Counted from the first letter of the stretch, positions 6,669 through 15,940 are shown. The stretch is 64,000 nt of DNA from CAWEPK01 sp963835595 (GCA_963835595.1 CAWIGL010000003.1:186001-250000), one strand, 5' to 3'. Notes: generated by a model not told the origin, from the sequence alone. Translations and numbers: made by a program.

Positions 6669-8480
6669 TTACTCCTCCGCTTTGGTCAGGTCCTCAAACC
6701 TTATATCCAGGCCCAAGACCGCTGCTATCTCGCCCGTCTCGTCGGCGACGGGGCCGGAGACGGTTATGCACAGGGCGCCGGTGATCCTCGACGAATAAAG
6801 ATTCGTCACCCATATCTTACCCGATCTCAACGGCTCGATGAACCAATCCCTGTCGGAGAAGTCCTCGTGCAGGTCTATCTTGGCGTACTTCGCCCTGTCC
6901 ACCGCCTGGGTGATGTTCCTGGTGACCTTCACGCCCTCGACGTTGACAACGTAGGCAAACTGGATGAAGGGATAATCGGCTACAAGCGTTTTCAGCACCT
7001 CTTCCTGCCGCTCCGGCGCCATGCTCTTTATGTCGGCCTCCTCGATGCAGTGCTCTATGAGATGGGCGGCCATGTCGTAGGCCCTCTTCTTCAGCACGTC
7101 GAACTCCGACGGGAAGACCGATGGTATGTACCTGCGCACGAGGTGCTCCATCTCGTCGTCGGATATGGCCGTCACCCTCCCTTCCTCGTATGCCTTCAGG
7201 ATGCGCTTGTTGATCTTCGCCACGCCGGGGTTGCTCTTCTCTATCGCGTCCGGCCCGATGAGGGCGAAATGGGCGTTTATCCAGTGGGCTATCCCGGCCA
7301 GGCCCGACTTGTCCGTGATGTTCACGGCTATCGGCCTGTCGAGTATCCTCTTCGTGTCGAAGGCCGTATAGATCTCCTCGTTCTTAAGCAAGCCGTCGAT
7401 ATGGACGCCCGCCGAGGTGGCGTTGAAGTCCGAGCCGACGAACGGCTGGTTCCTGGGGATGTGCATCCCCACCTCTTTCTCGAAGTAGTTGCGCATCTCC
7501 GTGATCGCCTTCGTATCGACCCCGTTGTCGTCCCCGATGAGCGAGATGTACTCGATCAAAAGGCCCTCGATGGGCGTGTTGCCCGTCCTTTCCCCTATGC
7601 CGAGCAGCGTGCCGTTCGCGTAGGTGCAGCCGTAGAGCCACGCGCTCGCCGCGCCCACGATGCCCCTGTAGAAGTCGTTATGGCCGTGCCACTCCAGGTA
7701 CTCCGAGGGCACGCCCGCGTCATCGATCATGGCCCTGATGATCTTCCCTATGGAGCGGGGCAGGGCTGCGCCGGGATACGTGACGCCGACGCCTAGGGTG
7801 TCGCAGAGGCGTATCTTGACGGGCATCTTCGCATTCTCGGAGAGCGTCATGAGCGCCTGCGCGAAGGGGACGCAGAAGCCGTGGATGTCGGCCCTCGTCA
7901 CGTCCTCGAAGTGGCACCTCGGCACGATGCCGCTCTCCAGGGCCGCCTCGACCATCTTTACGTATTCCCTGAACACCTGGGAGCGCGTCTTCTTGAATTT
8001 GTAGAAGATGTGGTAGTCGGATATGCTCGTCAGCATGCCCGTCTCTTTGAGGCCGAAATCGCGGACAAGCTGCAGGTCTTCTTTGTTCGCCCGTATCCAG
8101 CCCGTGATCTCAGGGTAGCGGTACCCCTTTTCGAGGCACTTGGCGACCGCCTCCTTGTCCTTTTCCGTGTAAAGGAAGAACTCCGACTGGCGTATTACGC
8201 CGTTAGGCCCGGAAAGCCGGTGGAGGAAGCTGAAAAGGTCCTCGATCTGCTTCACCGAGAAGGGGGGCCTCGCCTGCTGGCCGTCCCTGAACGTAGTATC
8301 GGTTATGAATATCTCTTCCGGCGGGTCGATCAGCTCTATCTTGTGGTCGAAGTTGACCCGCACCATCTCGCTGTACGGGAAGACGCCCCGGAAGAGCTCC
8401 GGCTTCTCGTCGTCCTTCAGCGGGAACTGGCTGCTCTTCACGATGTTCTTGAATATGAAGCCTTTCTTCTTTTTCGGCAA
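6669..8480 (-). CDS. LeuA/Re-citrate-synthase-like enzyme with C-terminal Cache domain
   Basis: A 603-residue protein. Residues ~55-420 form the HMGL-like TIM barrel of isopropylmalate, homocitrate and Re-citrate synthases: TDTTFRDGQQARP (catalytic Arg and metal Asp), HGHNDFYRG (metal-binding HxH) and GIGERTGNTP. The last ~110 residues (FIQFAYVVNVEGVKVTRNI, RDWFIEPLRSG, VSGPVADETGEIAAVLGLDI) read as a Cache/PDC ligand-binding domain, usually seen in chemoreceptors. It is not the LeuA-type leucine regulatory domain. Re-citrate synthases of this broad family are known from Syntrophus and Clostridium kluyveri; the substrate here is not proven. It starts 9 bp after aspS. Confidence 0.8.
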   Translation of the reverse strand: MPKKKKGFIFKNIVKSSQFPLKDDEKPELFRGVFPYSEMVRVNFDHKIELIDPPEEIFITDTTFRDGQQARPPFSVKQIEDLFSFLHRLSGPNGVIRQSEFFLYTEKDKEAVAKCLEKGYRYPEITGWIRANKEDLQLVRDFGLKETGMLTSISDYHIFYKFKKTRSQVFREYVKMVEAALESGIVPRCHFEDVTRADIHGFCVPFAQALMTLSENAKMPVKIRLCDTLGVGVTYPGAALPRSIGKIIRAMIDDAGVPSEYLEWHGHNDFYRGIVGAASAWLYGCTYANGTLLGIGERTGNTPIEGLLIEYISLIGDDNGVDTKAITEMRNYFEKEVGMHIPRNQPFVGSDFNATSAGVHIDGLLKNEEIYTAFDTKRILDRPIAVNITDKSGLAGIAHWINAHFALIGPDAIEKSNPGVAKINKRILKAYEEGRVTAISDDEMEHLVRRYIPSVFPSEFDVLKKRAYDMAAHLIEHCIEEADIKSMAPERQEEVLKTLVADYPFIQFAYVVNVEGVKVTRNITQAVDRAKYAKIDLHEDFSDRDWFIEPLRSGKIWVTNLYSSRITGALCITVSGPVADETGEIAAVLGLDIRFEDLTKAEE

Positions 8481-8489
8481 CGCCTGTAC

Positions 8490-10253
8490 CTATTCCTTCG
8501 TGATCCTCAACCGCAGCTCTGCCAGTTGCCGCGCCTTGACCGGAGCGGGGGCGCCCGACAGCAGGCAGGCGCCTTTCTGCGTCTTGGGGAAGGGGATCAC
8601 GTCCCTTATGCTCTCAAGACCGAGGAGCATCATGAGTATGCGGTCCACCCCGAAGGCGATGCCGCCGTGGGGGGGAGCGCCCATCTCCAGCGCCTCCAGG
8701 AGGAAGCCGAACTGCGCGACCGCCTCCTCTTCCTTCATGTTGAGCAGCCTGAACATCGCCATCTGCTCGTCCTTCTCGTGTATCCTGATGCTGCCCCCGC
8801 CTATCTCGACGCCGTTCAATACGAGGTCGTAGGCCCTTGCCCGCATCGAGTCGTAGTCGCCCGAAAAGTCCCCGATGCGGCCTTTCGGCGAGGTGAACGG
8901 GTGGTGGCGGGCGACGTGCCTCTTTTCTTCCTCGCTGTACTCGAAGAGCGGGAAATCTACGACCCACAGGAAGCGGTCTTCGCCTTTTCTGATGAGGTCG
9001 TACCGCTCGCCGAGGTAGAGGCGGAACCGGCCCATGATCTCGTTTACTTTAGCCCGGCTGTCCGCCATGATGAAGACGACGTCCCCGTTTTCGAGGCCGA
9101 AGGCGTCGTCTATCGCCTGTGTCTCAACGTCGGACAGGTACTTGACGATGGGGGAGGCGAGCTTGCCTTCGTCCTTGCGCATCCAGATAAGGCCGCCCGC
9201 GCCCAGGGATTTGGCCGTATCGACGGCCGTGTCCAGGTCCTTGCGCGAAAGCTGCTTGCCTTTTAGGCCGATGCCCTTTATGGCCCCGCCGCCGTCGAGC
9301 GTCTTCCTGAAGACGCCGAAGGCCGTGGAGGCGAAAAGGGAGGTCAGTTCCTCCATAGCCAGCTCGAACCGCAGGTCCGGCTTGTCCGTCCCGTAGCGCT
9401 CCATCGCCTCGCTGTAATCCATCCGCTCGAAGGGGCCGGAAAGGGGTATCTTCTTCACAGACTCGTAGAGGGCGCCCATGATGCCCTCGCTTACGGTGAT
9501 CACGTCGTCTACGTCTACGAAGCTCATCTCAAGATCGAATTGGGTAAACTCCGGCTGCCGGTCGGCCCGCAGGTCCTCGTCGCGGAAGCAGCGGACGATC
9601 TGGAAGTACTTGTCGAAGCCCGCCACCATCAGGATCTGCTTGAAAAGCTGCGGAGACTGCGGCAGGGCGTAGAACTGCCCGGCGTTGAGCCTGGAGGGCA
9701 CGATGAAGTCCCTCGCCCCTTCCGGGGTGCTCTTTGTGAGGAAGGGCGTCTCTATCTCGTAAAAGCCGTTGGAGGTCAGGTAGTGGCGTATTACCTGGGA
9801 GGCCCTGCTGCGCGCCAGGAACCTCTCCTGCACCTGCGGCCTGCGCATGTCGAGGTAGCGGTACTTCAGCCTGAGCGACTCGTTCGGCGCTTCCTCGTCG
9901 CCGGCCTGCTCGTCGAGCTGGAAGGGCAGGGGCTTGCACGTGTTGAGGACGCCGAAGGCGGAGACGAGCACCTCGACCTCTCCGGTGGGGATGTTCGGGT
10001 TCTCCGTGCCCTCGGGCCTTGGCGCGACCGTCCCCTCGATGCGGACCACGTACTCCTGCTTGATCTCGTGGGCGGCGGCATGGGCGGAGGGCGCTATCTC
10101 AGGCGAGAAGACGACCTGGACGATGCCGGTCACGTCCCGCAGGTCGAAAAAGATCAGGCCGCCGTGGTCGCGCCTCCTGTAGACCCACCCCGCAAGCTCG
10201 ACGGTCTTGCCCGCATCGGCCGCCGTAAGCAGGCCGCAGTATCGGTTTCTCAA
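8490..10253 (-). CDS. aspS: Aspartyl-tRNA synthetase (probably also Asn-acylating type)
   Basis: A class II synthetase of 587 residues from the TTG at 10253. This start is chosen because AGGAGG lies 6 nt upstream and the protein then begins at the family N-terminus (RNRYCGLLTAADAGK). The open frame extends 18 codons further without support. The N-terminal OB anticodon-binding fold (GWVYRRRDHGGLIFFDLRD) precedes motif 2 (CFRDEDLRADRQPEFTQFD), the bacterial GAD insertion, and motif 3 (GIAFGVDRILMMLLG). Whether it discriminates against tRNA-Asn cannot be told from the sequence. It heads the minus-strand housekeeping block. Confidence 0.96.
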   Translation of the reverse strand: MRNRYCGLLTAADAGKTVELAGWVYRRRDHGGLIFFDLRDVTGIVQVVFSPEIAPSAHAAAHEIKQEYVVRIEGTVAPRPEGTENPNIPTGEVEVLVSAFGVLNTCKPLPFQLDEQAGDEEAPNESLRLKYRYLDMRRPQVQERFLARSRASQVIRHYLTSNGFYEIETPFLTKSTPEGARDFIVPSRLNAGQFYALPQSPQLFKQILMVAGFDKYFQIVRCFRDEDLRADRQPEFTQFDLEMSFVDVDDVITVSEGIMGALYESVKKIPLSGPFERMDYSEAMERYGTDKPDLRFELAMEELTSLFASTAFGVFRKTLDGGGAIKGIGLKGKQLSRKDLDTAVDTAKSLGAGGLIWMRKDEGKLASPIVKYLSDVETQAIDDAFGLENGDVVFIMADSRAKVNEIMGRFRLYLGERYDLIRKGEDRFLWVVDFPLFEYSEEEKRHVARHHPFTSPKGRIGDFSGDYDSMRARAYDLVLNGVEIGGGSIRIHEKDEQMAMFRLLNMKEEEAVAQFGFLLEALEMGAPPHGGIAFGVDRILMMLLGLESIRDVIPFPKTQKGACLLSGAPAPVKARQLAELRLRITKE

Positions 10254-10325
10254 GTCGGACCTCCTGTAAAAGCCCTTTATTATAGCCGAAATCGGTCTGC
10301 CGGTCAACCATTGGGGCTCAGCGCC

Positions 10326-11581
10326 CAGGGCAAACGCATTTGGAATCTAGCTAACTAGGCAGAAATTTCTAGACTTTTGGTAATATATATGCTATCTACC
10401 TGAAACTATTAACGTTATCAGGTGGAGGCATGCATGGATAAAGGGAACTCGATCAGGGACTTCTTTTCTGATCTTACCGAACCACGGGAGTCAAATAAGC
10501 GACATAAGCTCATTGATGTGATCACGATTGCTTTATGCGCGGCAATCTGCGGGGCCGACACCTGGGAGGAGATTGAGGAGTTCGGCCAGGCGAAGGCGGA
10601 GTGGTTCGGGACTTTCCTGGAACTCCCTCACGGCATTCCCGCCCATGACACTTTTGCCCGCATCTTTGCAAGCATGGACCCGAAAGAGTTCCAGCGGGCC
10701 TTTCTCAGATGGGCGGAGGCCATACGGTCGGCCACGAAAGGCATTATCGCCATTGACGGCAAAACGTTGCGCCGATCCTACAAGAAGGACAAATCTCCCA
10801 TTCATATGGTGAGCGCCTGGGCGCTTGAGAACAGGATGGTCCTGGGTCAGATAAAAACCAAGGAGAAGTCGAACGAGATCACCGCCATCCCGGAACTGCT
10901 TTCGGTCCTGGAGCTTGAGGGCTGCATCGTAACTATTGACGCCATGGGATGTCAGAAGGAGATCGTCAAAACGATCGTCGACAAAGGCGCAGATTATGTC
11001 CTTGGCCTGAAAGGGAACCAGGGAGCGCTCCATGAGGACGTGAAGTTCTACTTCGAAGATTGCCTGAGATCAAGGTTCAAAGACGTCGACTATGATTATC
11101 ATGAGACCGTCGACGGGGATCACGGGAGGATTGAGACTAGGCGTTATTGGACCGTCTCCGACGTCGACTGGCTGCCCGACAAGGCTCTCTGGAAAAACCT
11201 CTCATCCATCGTCATGGCGCAGAGAGAACGGTTGATAAACGGCGAAACAAGTACGGAGACGAGCTACTACGTGACAAGCCTGAAAAGCGACGCCGAACAT
11301 GTTGCTCTGGCAGTACGAGGCCATTGGGGTATTGAGAACAGCCTTCATTGGGTGCTCGACATCGCCTTCCGTGAAGACGAATGCCGAATACGGAAAGATC
11401 ACGCTCCGGCGAACTTCGCCGTCCTGAGACATATGGCGCTCAATCTCTTAAGACAAGAAAACTCAAAGAGAAGGAGCATCAAGACCAAGCGGCTCAGGGC
11501 CGGCTGGGACATGGACTATCTTGGCAAGATACTTGAAGGTTCCGTCCAGTGACAGGGTATAGTCCAAATGCGTTTGCCCTG
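10326..11581 (+). mobile_element. ISAs1-family insertion sequence, copy 1
   Basis: A 1256-bp element with terminal inverted repeats CAGGGCAAACGCATTTGGA and its complement. It is flanked by the 10-bp direct repeat GCTCAGCGCC (10316-10325 and 11582-11591). It is inserted in a copy of repeat family A upstream of aspS. It differs from copy 2 by one extra G in the left noncoding end (near 10358). Confidence 0.93.
10434..11552 (+). CDS. ISAs1-family transposase, copy 1
   Basis: A 372-residue DDE transposase from the ATG at 10434, preceded by GGAGG 5 nt upstream; a GTG four codons earlier is less well placed. The N-terminal DDE_Tnp_1-associated segment (IRDFFSDLTEPR...KRHKLIDVITIALCAAICG) is followed by catalytic acidic residues in AIDGKTLRRS, VTIDAMGCQ and HWGIENSLHWVLD. 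The protein is full length and identical to copy 2, so it is probably active or only recently duplicated. Confidence 0.93.
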   Translation: MDKGNSIRDFFSDLTEPRESNKRHKLIDVITIALCAAICGADTWEEIEEFGQAKAEWFGTFLELPHGIPAHDTFARIFASMDPKEFQRAFLRWAEAIRSATKGIIAIDGKTLRRSYKKDKSPIHMVSAWALENRMVLGQIKTKEKSNEITAIPELLSVLELEGCIVTIDAMGCQKEIVKTIVDKGADYVLGLKGNQGALHEDVKFYFEDCLRSRFKDVDYDYHETVDGDHGRIETRRYWTVSDVDWLPDKALWKNLSSIVMAQRERLINGETSTETSYYVTSLKSDAEHVALAVRGHWGIENSLHWVLDIAFREDECRIRKDHAPANFAVLRHMALNLLRQENSKRRSIKTKRLRAGWDMDYLGKILEGSVQ

Positions 11582-11591
11582 GCTCAGCGCC
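11582..11591. repeat. Shared target-site duplication between the two IS copies
   Basis: GCTCAGCGCC occurs at 10316-10325, 11582-11591 and 12847-12856, once on each side of each IS. One 10-bp unit therefore serves both neighbours. Confidence 0.9.
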
Positions 11592-12846
11592 CAGGGCAAA
11601 CGCATTTGGAATCTAGCTAACTAGCAGAAATTTCTAGACTTTTGGTAATATATATGCTATCTACCTGAAACTATTAACGTTATCAGGTGGAGGCATGCAT
11701 GGATAAAGGGAACTCGATCAGGGACTTCTTTTCTGATCTTACCGAACCACGGGAGTCAAATAAGCGACATAAGCTCATTGATGTGATCACGATTGCTTTA
11801 TGCGCGGCAATCTGCGGGGCCGACACCTGGGAGGAGATTGAGGAGTTCGGCCAGGCGAAGGCGGAGTGGTTCGGGACTTTCCTGGAACTCCCTCACGGCA
11901 TTCCCGCCCATGACACTTTTGCCCGCATCTTTGCAAGCATGGACCCGAAAGAGTTCCAGCGGGCCTTTCTCAGATGGGCGGAGGCCATACGGTCGGCCAC
12001 GAAAGGCATTATCGCCATTGACGGCAAAACGTTGCGCCGATCCTACAAGAAGGACAAATCTCCCATTCATATGGTGAGCGCCTGGGCGCTTGAGAACAGG
12101 ATGGTCCTGGGTCAGATAAAAACCAAGGAGAAGTCGAACGAGATCACCGCCATCCCGGAACTGCTTTCGGTCCTGGAGCTTGAGGGCTGCATCGTAACTA
12201 TTGACGCCATGGGATGTCAGAAGGAGATCGTCAAAACGATCGTCGACAAAGGCGCAGATTATGTCCTTGGCCTGAAAGGGAACCAGGGAGCGCTCCATGA
12301 GGACGTGAAGTTCTACTTCGAAGATTGCCTGAGATCAAGGTTCAAAGACGTCGACTATGATTATCATGAGACCGTCGACGGGGATCACGGGAGGATTGAG
12401 ACTAGGCGTTATTGGACCGTCTCCGACGTCGACTGGCTGCCCGACAAGGCTCTCTGGAAAAACCTCTCATCCATCGTCATGGCGCAGAGAGAACGGTTGA
12501 TAAACGGCGAAACAAGTACGGAGACGAGCTACTACGTGACAAGCCTGAAAAGCGACGCCGAACATGTTGCTCTGGCAGTACGAGGCCATTGGGGTATTGA
12601 GAACAGCCTTCATTGGGTGCTCGACATCGCCTTCCGTGAAGACGAATGCCGAATACGGAAAGATCACGCTCCGGCGAACTTCGCCGTCCTGAGACATATG
12701 GCGCTCAATCTCTTAAGACAAGAAAACTCAAAGAGAAGGAGCATCAAGACCAAGCGGCTCAGGGCCGGCTGGGACATGGACTATCTTGGCAAGATACTTG
12801 AAGGTTCCGTCCAGTGACAGGGTATAGTCCAAATGCGTTTGCCCTG
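11592..12846 (+). mobile_element. ISAs1-family insertion sequence, copy 2
   Basis: A 1255-bp element identical to copy 1 as far as read, except for one missing G in the left end. It has the same terminal inverted repeats and is in direct orientation. It is separated from copy 1 only by the 10-bp target repeat. Confidence 0.93.
11699..12817 (+). CDS. ISAs1-family transposase, copy 2
   Basis: A 372-residue transposase with the same amino-acid sequence as the first copy and the same start choice (ATG preceded by GGAGG). Identity of the coding sequence at this length points to a very recent event or to ongoing gene conversion. In a draft assembly a duplicated tandem could also be an assembly effect. 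Confidence 0.93.
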   Translation: MDKGNSIRDFFSDLTEPRESNKRHKLIDVITIALCAAICGADTWEEIEEFGQAKAEWFGTFLELPHGIPAHDTFARIFASMDPKEFQRAFLRWAEAIRSATKGIIAIDGKTLRRSYKKDKSPIHMVSAWALENRMVLGQIKTKEKSNEITAIPELLSVLELEGCIVTIDAMGCQKEIVKTIVDKGADYVLGLKGNQGALHEDVKFYFEDCLRSRFKDVDYDYHETVDGDHGRIETRRYWTVSDVDWLPDKALWKNLSSIVMAQRERLINGETSTETSYYVTSLKSDAEHVALAVRGHWGIENSLHWVLDIAFREDECRIRKDHAPANFAVLRHMALNLLRQENSKRRSIKTKRLRAGWDMDYLGKILEGSVQ

Positions 12847-12924
12847 GCTCAGCGCCCCCTCCGGCGGCAAAGCCGCCGGAGCCTTCCCCCTCAAACGGAC
12901 AAAGAACCATTGGGGCTCAGCGCC
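12847..12924. repeat. Repeat family A, copy 2 (IS target)
   Basis: GGCTCAGCGCCCCCTCC is followed by a perfect hairpin (12859-12868 with 12872-12881, loop AAA). A second partial core, CCATTGGGGCTCAGCGCC, lies at 12907-12924 and matches 10308-10325 left of the IS pair. Before IS insertion the locus therefore held two core units flanking one hairpin. Confidence 0.75.
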
Positions 12925-13067
12925 TTGCAGGGTCAATTGTTGTCGCCGATGTCCCCGGCGCGGCACTGTACAGGCTATATCGTCTGCCGCCGGGTTGCAG
13001 AAAAAAATATTTCCTTATGAAGTCGTGAGGTTGCCTCCCGATGGGCAGCTTGTTCGAAAAAAAGTGC

Positions 13068-13120
13068 TTGACTGATTTTTCCGCTTTTGATACAAAGGGA
13101 AATCCAAGCAAGAGGGGGGA
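13068..13120 (+). promoter_or_regulatory. Promoter and ribosome site of the NlpC/P60 gene
   Basis: TTGACT (13068-13073), a 17-bp spacer and TACAAA (13091-13096) form a good sigma-70 promoter. AGAGGGGGGA directly precedes the ATG at 13121. Confidence 0.65.
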
Positions 13121-14137
13121 ATGAGAAAAAGCTTTGCTGCCAGTTTTTTTGCGCTTTTTTTCCTCGTCGTTTTCTGTACACTAGGCCATTCTGCCGCGCG
13201 CAATAACAAGGATTGGTCGGGGAACTCCGACCAGAAGGCCCCCAAGAAGCAACATGCCGGTCACAAGCACAGGTCTGCCGGGCTGAAGCACGGCCGGGGG
13301 GCCTCGGGCCGCTGGAAGGCGGACGGCGCGAGCCGGGTCAAGGTCGCAAAAAACACGAAGCAGAGCATAAAGCAGAACGTAAAGCGCAACGCAAGACAGC
13401 CCGTAAGACAGGCCATAAAGCAGGCATCGCCCGTCCAGGAGGCCGCCGCCCGCGAAGACGAGAGCGAGTACATAGAATACAGGGCGAAAAAGGGCGACAC
13501 CTTTGAAAAGATAGCGAAGCAGTTCAACGTCGATAAAGAAGACATCACCGACCTCAACAAGCTCGGCAAAAAGCGCCTGAATCCGGGAATGACCGTCTTC
13601 ATCCCGAGGGGCGCGGAGCCGGGTGCGGACGATCAGGACGGTGCGCCGATCGTCTTCAACAACAGGCCCTTAAGGCCCTGGAAGAGCGAGGAGGAGCGCG
13701 GCATCCTCGTCAAGGTCGCAAAGAGCTTTGCGGGCGCGCCGTACAGGTACGGCGGGGACAGCGTCAGGGGCCTCGACTGCTCGGCCTTCGTCAGGAAGAT
13801 GTACGAGATCTTCGAGGTGGAGCTTCCCCGCAGCGCCAGGGAGCAGTACTGCGCGGGCGCCAGGGTGGAAAAGAGCGAGCTGGCCACGGGCGACCTCGTC
13901 TTCTTCAAGACGAGAAGGCTTGCCCGCTACCCAAGCCACGTGGGCATATATATAGGCGACAATAAGTTCATACATGCGTCTTCCGTCCTCAAGAGAGGCG
14001 TGAAGGTCGATCGGCTTTCCGACGGCTATTTTGCGCGGACCTTTATGGGGGCCGTAAGGATCATGGCGCCCCCTCAGCCGGGCGACATGACGAAGGCGAC
14101 GGACAAGGGGCCGCAGACCTCCCCGGGCGTCCTGTGA
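13121..14137 (+). CDS. Secreted LysM-NlpC/P60 cell-wall hydrolase
   Basis: A 338-residue exported protein. A signal peptide (residues 1-27, ending CTLGHSAA) is followed by a Lys/Arg/Gln-rich linker with short internal repeats (KQSIKQNVKRNARQPVRQAI). Then comes one LysM peptidoglycan-binding domain (EYRAKKGDTFEKIAKQFNV...NPGMTVFIPRG). The C-terminal NlpC/P60 domain has its catalytic Cys in LDCSAFVRKMY and its His in YPSHVGIYIG, with a further His in FIHASS. Enzymes of this type cut the gamma-D-Glu-diamino acid bond of cell-wall peptides. The basic linker could bind envelope polyanions (inference). Confidence 0.92.
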   Translation: MRKSFAASFFALFFLVVFCTLGHSAARNNKDWSGNSDQKAPKKQHAGHKHRSAGLKHGRGASGRWKADGASRVKVAKNTKQSIKQNVKRNARQPVRQAIKQASPVQEAAAREDESEYIEYRAKKGDTFEKIAKQFNVDKEDITDLNKLGKKRLNPGMTVFIPRGAEPGADDQDGAPIVFNNRPLRPWKSEEERGILVKVAKSFAGAPYRYGGDSVRGLDCSAFVRKMYEIFEVELPRSAREQYCAGARVEKSELATGDLVFFKTRRLARYPSHVGIYIGDNKFIHASSVLKRGVKVDRLSDGYFARTFMGAVRIMAPPQPGDMTKATDKGPQTSPGVL

Positions 14138-14191
14138 CAGCCGCCGCTCCCAGGGGCTAAAAGGCGTCCGGCCGGCCTTCCGGGAGTCCAG

Positions 14192-15389
14192 GTGCTAAAA
14201 TCCCGGAACTTCTCAGCGCCGCTCATCGTTCTGGGCGTTCTGCTTCAATTCCTCGGTTATTACACGCTGGCAAAAAAGATCGAGCCGGTGATGTACGAGT
14301 TCTACCTGGCGGCCTGGTGGTCGTACATCATCCTCATCGACGGCGTCCTCGGCCTGAAAGACGGGCGCAGGCGCGTGCTCGGCAGGAGGTTCCCCTGGCT
14401 CGTCGCAGCTTCGGCCGCCTTCTGGTGCCTCTTCGAGCCTCCTCAACCTGCGGCTGCAAAACTGGTTCTACATCAACGTGGCGCCCGAGCCTGCCATCCG
14501 TTTCGGAGGGTACTTCCTGGCCTTCGGCACGGTCATCCCCGCGATATGCCTGACCAACGAGCTTTTCCTGCGCGTCCTGCCGGAGGTGAAGGTCTGCTGC
14601 CTCGCGCCTGGACGATGGCAGCGCTGGGAGGTCCCGATGGGCCTTTTGTGGCTCGTTCTCTGCCTTGCGTTCCCCACTTACCTTTTCGGCCTTGCGTGGG
14701 GCTTCCTCGCCCTCGTGGCGGACGGCATCAATTACAGGCGGTGCCGGCCCTCCTTCACGGGCGATCTCGAAGAGGGCCGCCTGAAGCCGATGCTTGCGTC
14801 CGTCCTATCAGGGCTGGCCTGCGGCGGACTTTGGGAGTTGTGGAACTACTGGTCGATCACGAAGTGGGTTTACACGGTCCCCTTTTTCGAGCGCCTAAAG
14901 CTCTTCGAGATGCCGGTGCTCGGATACGTGGGCTTTGCCGCCTTCGGCATCGAGACGATGGCCTTCCTCAACCTGATGGAGGGCTGGGTGCGGCCGGGGA
15001 GACGGCGGCTTGCGGCGGCGCTCTGCGCGCTGGTCGTGGCCTGCGGCACGTTCGTCCTGATAGATCGGTATACGGTTTTTTCCTACACGTCGCGGGTTAA
15101 GGACTTGTTCTTTCTGAGTGAAGAGACAAGGAAGGGGCTGGAGGAGAAGGGGGTTGAGACAAGCTATGGAATAGATTATAAGCTATTGAGCGAACGCGAG
15201 CGAGAACAATTGGCGCTGATGCAGTTGAAGGGCCTGGGTCTTGATAATCTGAGGAAATTGGATGACCACGGTGTGTACACTATCGCGGGTGCGGCCGCGC
15301 TTAATGAAAACGAGTTATCCGGCATTCTGGACGAGCCCAATATGCGCCGCGTGAGGGTATATCTCGACGTTGCGCGCGGCCGCCATTGA
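14192..15389 (+). CDS. Multi-pass membrane protein of unknown function (frameshifted)
   Basis: The reading frame starts at a GTG at 14192 (GGGAG upstream) and breaks near 14437. One extra C in TTCGAGCCTCCTC moves it out of frame, and dropping it restores a ~398-residue protein ending at 15389. At least six hydrophobic segments are visible (SAPLIVLGVLLQFLGYY, WWSYIILIDGVLGL, GLLWLVLCLAFPTYLFGLAW among them). The C-terminal ~60 residues (LKGLGLDNLRKLDDHGVYTI...) look like a soluble helix-hairpin-helix-type domain. I do not recognise the family. The shift may be a sequence error. Confidence 0.7.
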
Positions 15390-15469
15390 CACCCCTGAAA
15401 AGACATGCATCGTAGTGGGCAATCGACAGTTTGTGCAATTTTTGATCTGTGCCTTTCTTCCTTTTCTTC

Positions 15470-15517
15470 TTGCACCTTTCTCTTTTAAGCGGTTAGACTA
15501 GTATGGTAGTCATGGGG
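15470..15517 (+). promoter_or_regulatory. Conserved promoter-like module E, copy 1
   Basis: TTGCAC (15470-15475), 17 bp, TTAGAC (15493-15498), then TAGTATGGTAGTCATGGGG. The same layout with similar sequence recurs at 60043-60090 before another accessory gene. Confidence 0.5.
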
Positions 15518-15576
15518 TATGCTCGTTGTTTGCTGGTGTTGGGACGGTAACGCATTGATGCGCAAAGGGGATATAG

Positions 15577-15864
15577 ATGCTGCCTGAAAGGGACCTCGAT
15601 AAGGTACTGGAAATTGCAAAGAAATATGGTGTGGGGAAACTTTATTTGTTGGGGTCCTCAATGAGCGGTGAGCCAGAAAAGGCCCGCGACTACGATTTTG
15701 CAGTGGATGATGTTCCCGAGGGCGTCTTCTTCAAATTTTACGGCGAGTTGTATATGGCCATGCCGAAACCCGTTGATTTGATAGACCTTTCCGGCGAGAT
15801 GACCAAGTTCAAGGGCATTATTGCGAGAGGGGCAAAGCTTATCTATGAGAAAAGAGCAGCTTGA
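15577..15864 (+). CDS. MntA-like nucleotidyltransferase (antitoxin-type)
   Basis: A 95-residue protein with the minimal nucleotidyltransferase core. GSSMSGEPEKARDYDFAV carries the GS motif and the paired aspartates that bind metal, and a third acidic position lies in PVDLIDLSGE. Small proteins of this kind are usually the antitoxin partner of a HEPN RNase (HepT) and act by AMPylating it. The expected partner gene begins at 15845 but is cut short. The module may be non-functional, or the enzyme may act alone. Confidence 0.75.
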   Translation: MLPERDLDKVLEIAKKYGVGKLYLLGSSMSGEPEKARDYDFAVDDVPEGVFFKFYGELYMAMPKPVDLIDLSGEMTKFKGIIARGAKLIYEKRAA

Positions 15865-15940
15865 AGAATACTGCGACGCCGAATATGAAAACATCGACGC
15901 CGTTCTCCGCTATATCGAAACCCATCGTACCCGGACGTGA
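15845..15940 (+). pseudogene. Truncated partner gene of the MntA-like protein
   Basis: Overlapping the nucleotidyltransferase end by 20 bp, an ATG starts the helical sequence MRKEQLEEYCDAEYENIDAV and then stops after 31 codons. Overlap and helical content fit the start of a HEPN-type toxin. One frame over, the sequence stays open for about 27 further codons to 16009, so a frameshift is possible. Identification as HepT is inference. Confidence 0.4.
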
